Source: an uncultured Pelagibacteraceae bacterium
GTDB taxonomy: Bacteria > Pseudomonadota > Alphaproteobacteria > Pelagibacterales > Pelagibacteraceae
DNA: 64,000 nucleotides
Reading direction: 5' to 3'
Assembly (NCBI GenBank): GCA_902623735.1
Contig: CACNUU010000004.1
Span: 1-64,000 of the forward strand
Shown here: positions 61,679-64,000 of the stretch, piece after piece
How the letters are laid out: every line of letters begins with the position of its first letter
How positions within the stretch are numbered: the first letter of the stretch is position 1
Position numbers and translations under genes: made by a program
Notes under the pieces: generated by a model
Databases searched by the model: none
Told to the model about the DNA's origin: nothing
The model's input: only the letters and a program-made list of their open reading frames with translations

Positions 61679-61680
61679 AA

Positions 61681-62208
61681 ATGAATTTAGAAAAATATAA
61701 ATGGAAGAGTAGAATTTTATTAGTAATTACTCCAAATTTTAAAGATAAATCATATCAAAAAGCGAAAAAAATATATCAAAGCAAGATTAAGGAATTTCAT
61801 AAAAGAAATGTAAAATTAATATGCAAACCAAATAGAAACAAAACTTTTTCAGTAAATCTTATTGGGTTCGATGGTAAATCAAAAAAAGTGATGAATTATT
61901 TAAACTACAAACTCGTTTTTCAAATTATTGACAAGATGCCATTAAATAAAAAGATTAAACCAATTAATCTATCTTTATATTCAGATTATAATCCCAAAAC
62001 CACTACACATGGATTAGGTTTTAAAAATAAAGAAAAAGCTTTATTTACTATTAATACTATTAAAAATAGACCTATCAAATATCAAGTTAATGTAGTTTCG
62101 ACCATGTTAGGCAGAGCCAAAAATCATCCAAATAAAACTAAAGATATGGGGGGCGCCATAAAAGTATTTGATGGCTGGATGAAAAAATATAAGAGTAAGA
62201 AAAAATGA
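61681..62208 (+). CDS. DUF4174-like N-terminus with uncharacterised C-terminal domain
   Basis: LEKYKWKSRILLVITPNFKD start pattern; C-terminal TTTHGLGFKNKEKALFTI..YQVNVVSTMLGRAKNHPNKTKDMGGAIKVFDGWM. Confidence 0.6.
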   Translation: MNLEKYKWKSRILLVITPNFKDKSYQKAKKIYQSKIKEFHKRNVKLICKPNRNKTFSVNLIGFDGKSKKVMNYLNYKLVFQIIDKMPLNKKIKPINLSLYSDYNPKTTTHGLGFKNKEKALFTINTIKNRPIKYQVNVVSTMLGRAKNHPNKTKDMGGAIKVFDGWMKKYKSKKK

Positions 62209-63647
62209 AAAGTAAGTTATCGAATTTTTTAAAAAAAATAATTCTTTTTTCAATTTTAATAATACCTAACATTGTTAATGCTGATTTTTTTGAGAATATA
62301 TCCAATAAAATTGTTAATAATCCAAAAAGACTTAGTTACGGTATTTCTGTTGCCGACATAGACCAAAATGAAAAATATGAATTTATAGTTACAGGATTTG
62401 GCTATCCTAATTTGGCCTTATCTTATGACAAAGGAAAATTGATTAATGTTAATAGTCAAAAAATATTTTCTGATAAATTTAGAAAAACTATTGGGGTTGC
62501 TGCGTGTGATGTTGATAGAGATGGATATGAGGAAATATATTTTTTAAACACTGATACTTACAGTGGAACAAAAAAATATTCTGATAGATTAATAGATTTA
62601 GAGGGAAAAAAGTTTTTAGATATGTTTGAAATTGAAAAAAATAAAGAGGAATTAAATCTAACAGCAGGAAGATCGGTTGCTTGTGTGGACAGAGAAGGTA
62701 ATGGCGAATATGGTATTTATGTATCAAACTATGGAGGGCCAACAAGATTTTATGAGATTGAAGATAATAAGATTAAAGACAAATCTGCTGATTTAAATTT
62801 AGATAAGGTCACAGGTGGAAGAGCGGTTGTTTCAGGACATATTTTAACCAATAGATCTGATATTTTTGCAGCAAATGAAAGAGGCGCAAACTTTCTTTTA
62901 AAAAATAACAATGGACTTTTTGAAGACGTAGCGTTTGATTATCGAGTAGATGATGTGATCCAGAACGGTAGAGGAACAACATTATCAGATATACTTTATA
63001 GAGGAAGGCTGGATATAATAAGTGGTAATTGGCTGGGTTATCATAGAGCTTATGTGTTGAGAGATGAAAAATTTAAAGACATAGGTAATATTAAATTTGA
63101 TAAACCTTCTAGAATAAGAACCATTATATCTGCTGATTTTGATAATGACGGTTATGATGAAGTTTTTATGAATAACATAGCAGAGCCTAATAAGCTATTT
63201 AGAATAAAAGAGAATGGAATTTTCGAGGAAATAATTCTGGAAACCGGCCTTGAACCAGATGGGTTTGGCACAGGAGCTGCAGTTGCTGACATTGATGGAG
63301 ATGGTATTTTAGAATTACTAATTTCTCGGGGTGAAAGTAAAGAACAACCATTAACTCTTTATAAAGCAAAAGTTAAAAAAGATAGTAAATATTTAAGAAT
63401 AAAACCCTTAAATAAATATGGTGCACCAGCAAGAGGAGCTACTGTAACGTTGATAACTGATCAAAGAAAACATTCAAAAACTATTGATGCTGGTTCAGGT
63501 TACTTATGTCAAATGGAGCCTGTGGCACATTATGGAATTAGAAAAAATGAAAAAAATTTTAAATTTGAAGTGATGTGGACTAATGGCAAAAAAGAATTAT
63601 TTAATATAAGTGAGTTAAATAAAACAATTACAATAACGCAAAAATGA
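62205..63647 (+). CDS. secreted FG-GAP/VCBS repeat protein with ASPIC/UnbV domain (CRTAC1-like)
   Basis: Signal peptide; DVDRDGYEEIYFL, DFDNDGYDEVFM, DIDGDGILELLIS repeats; C-terminal GAPARGATVTL...GSGYLCQMEPVAHYG. Confidence 0.9.
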   Translation: MKSKLSNFLKKIILFSILIIPNIVNADFFENISNKIVNNPKRLSYGISVADIDQNEKYEFIVTGFGYPNLALSYDKGKLINVNSQKIFSDKFRKTIGVAACDVDRDGYEEIYFLNTDTYSGTKKYSDRLIDLEGKKFLDMFEIEKNKEELNLTAGRSVACVDREGNGEYGIYVSNYGGPTRFYEIEDNKIKDKSADLNLDKVTGGRAVVSGHILTNRSDIFAANERGANFLLKNNNGLFEDVAFDYRVDDVIQNGRGTTLSDILYRGRLDIISGNWLGYHRAYVLRDEKFKDIGNIKFDKPSRIRTIISADFDNDGYDEVFMNNIAEPNKLFRIKENGIFEEIILETGLEPDGFGTGAAVADIDGDGILELLISRGESKEQPLTLYKAKVKKDSKYLRIKPLNKYGAPARGATVTLITDQRKHSKTIDAGSGYLCQMEPVAHYGIRKNEKNFKFEVMWTNGKKELFNISELNKTITITQK

Positions 63648-64000
63648 AAAAAATTTCTAACATATTAGTATTTATAATTATTATACTATTTAATTTTAAT
63701 TCATTTGCTGAGGAAAAAAATTATCATAAAGAGTTAATTACTGATTGGTCTAGAATATTTCCTGATCAAAATCGAAATGCAGCAGGTCCTAAATTTTTCA
63801 AATATATTATAGATAAAAAAATTACATATAAAGATTTCATTGAATTTAACAAATTATATTGCGCAGTTTCAGGATCATTAATTGATCCTGGTAGTGAACC
63901 AGATTTTTTATTTGTTAATGAAAGTGAAACTAATATGAAAATTTGCGGAAATTATTACAAATGTTGCATCCCTTGTTCATGTGATATCATGAAATATTCT
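63644..64000 (+). CDS. secreted Cys-rich hypothetical protein, 3' end outside window
   Basis: My translation from ATG 63644: MKKISNILVFIIIILFNFNSFAEEKNYHKELITDWSRIFPDQNR...CGNYYKCCIPCSCDIMKYS, open to window end. Confidence 0.75.
   Translation, partial: MKKISNILVFIIIILFNFNSFAEEKNYHKELITDWSRIFPDQNRNAAGPKFFKYIIDKKITYKDFIEFNKLYCAVSGSLIDPGSEPDFLFVNESETNMKICGNYYKCCIPCSCDIMKYS

Noticed and set aside
1-64000. CRISPR arrays, transposases, integrases, phage genes
   Set aside because: No regularly spaced repeats and no recombinase or phage-like proteins seen on either strand

Overview
This 64 kb, AT-rich, densely packed window looks like a SAR11/Pelagibacter-type alphaproteobacterial chromosome. I base that on a SAR11-like porin, very short spacers and the gene order. 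Most genes are core housekeeping genes. The centre carries the classic alphaproteobacterial origin-proximal layout: hemE-hemH-hemG-rho-mnmE-mnmG-rsmG-parA-parB read leftward and ppsR-maf-aroE-coaE-dnaQ read rightward. They are separated by a 283 bp AT-rich gap (18775-19057) that is a strong oriC candidate. Two near-consensus parS sites flank it, inside rsmG and secB. Other modules are hslVU, hisBH-GNAT-hisAFE, an mcl-mtkA-mtkB malyl-CoA module with a structured-looking leader, acs plus a DUF4212/sodium:solute symporter pair, hemCD, and a tRNA-Gly(GCC). At the right end there is a tightly overlapping accessory operon: CryB-type photolyase, DUF2256, a DUF4174-like protein, an FG-GAP/UnbV protein, and a Cys-rich secreted protein cut by the window end. 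Points most worth a second look are the ori/parS architecture, a 46-residue extremely basic N-terminal tail on acetyl-CoA synthetase, the tandem hairpins before mcl, the photolyase operon with a hidden 43-aa Zn-ribbon-like ORF, and a divergent gene pair whose start codons abut in one ATGCAT palindrome. No CRISPR arrays, prophage, transposons or rRNA were seen.
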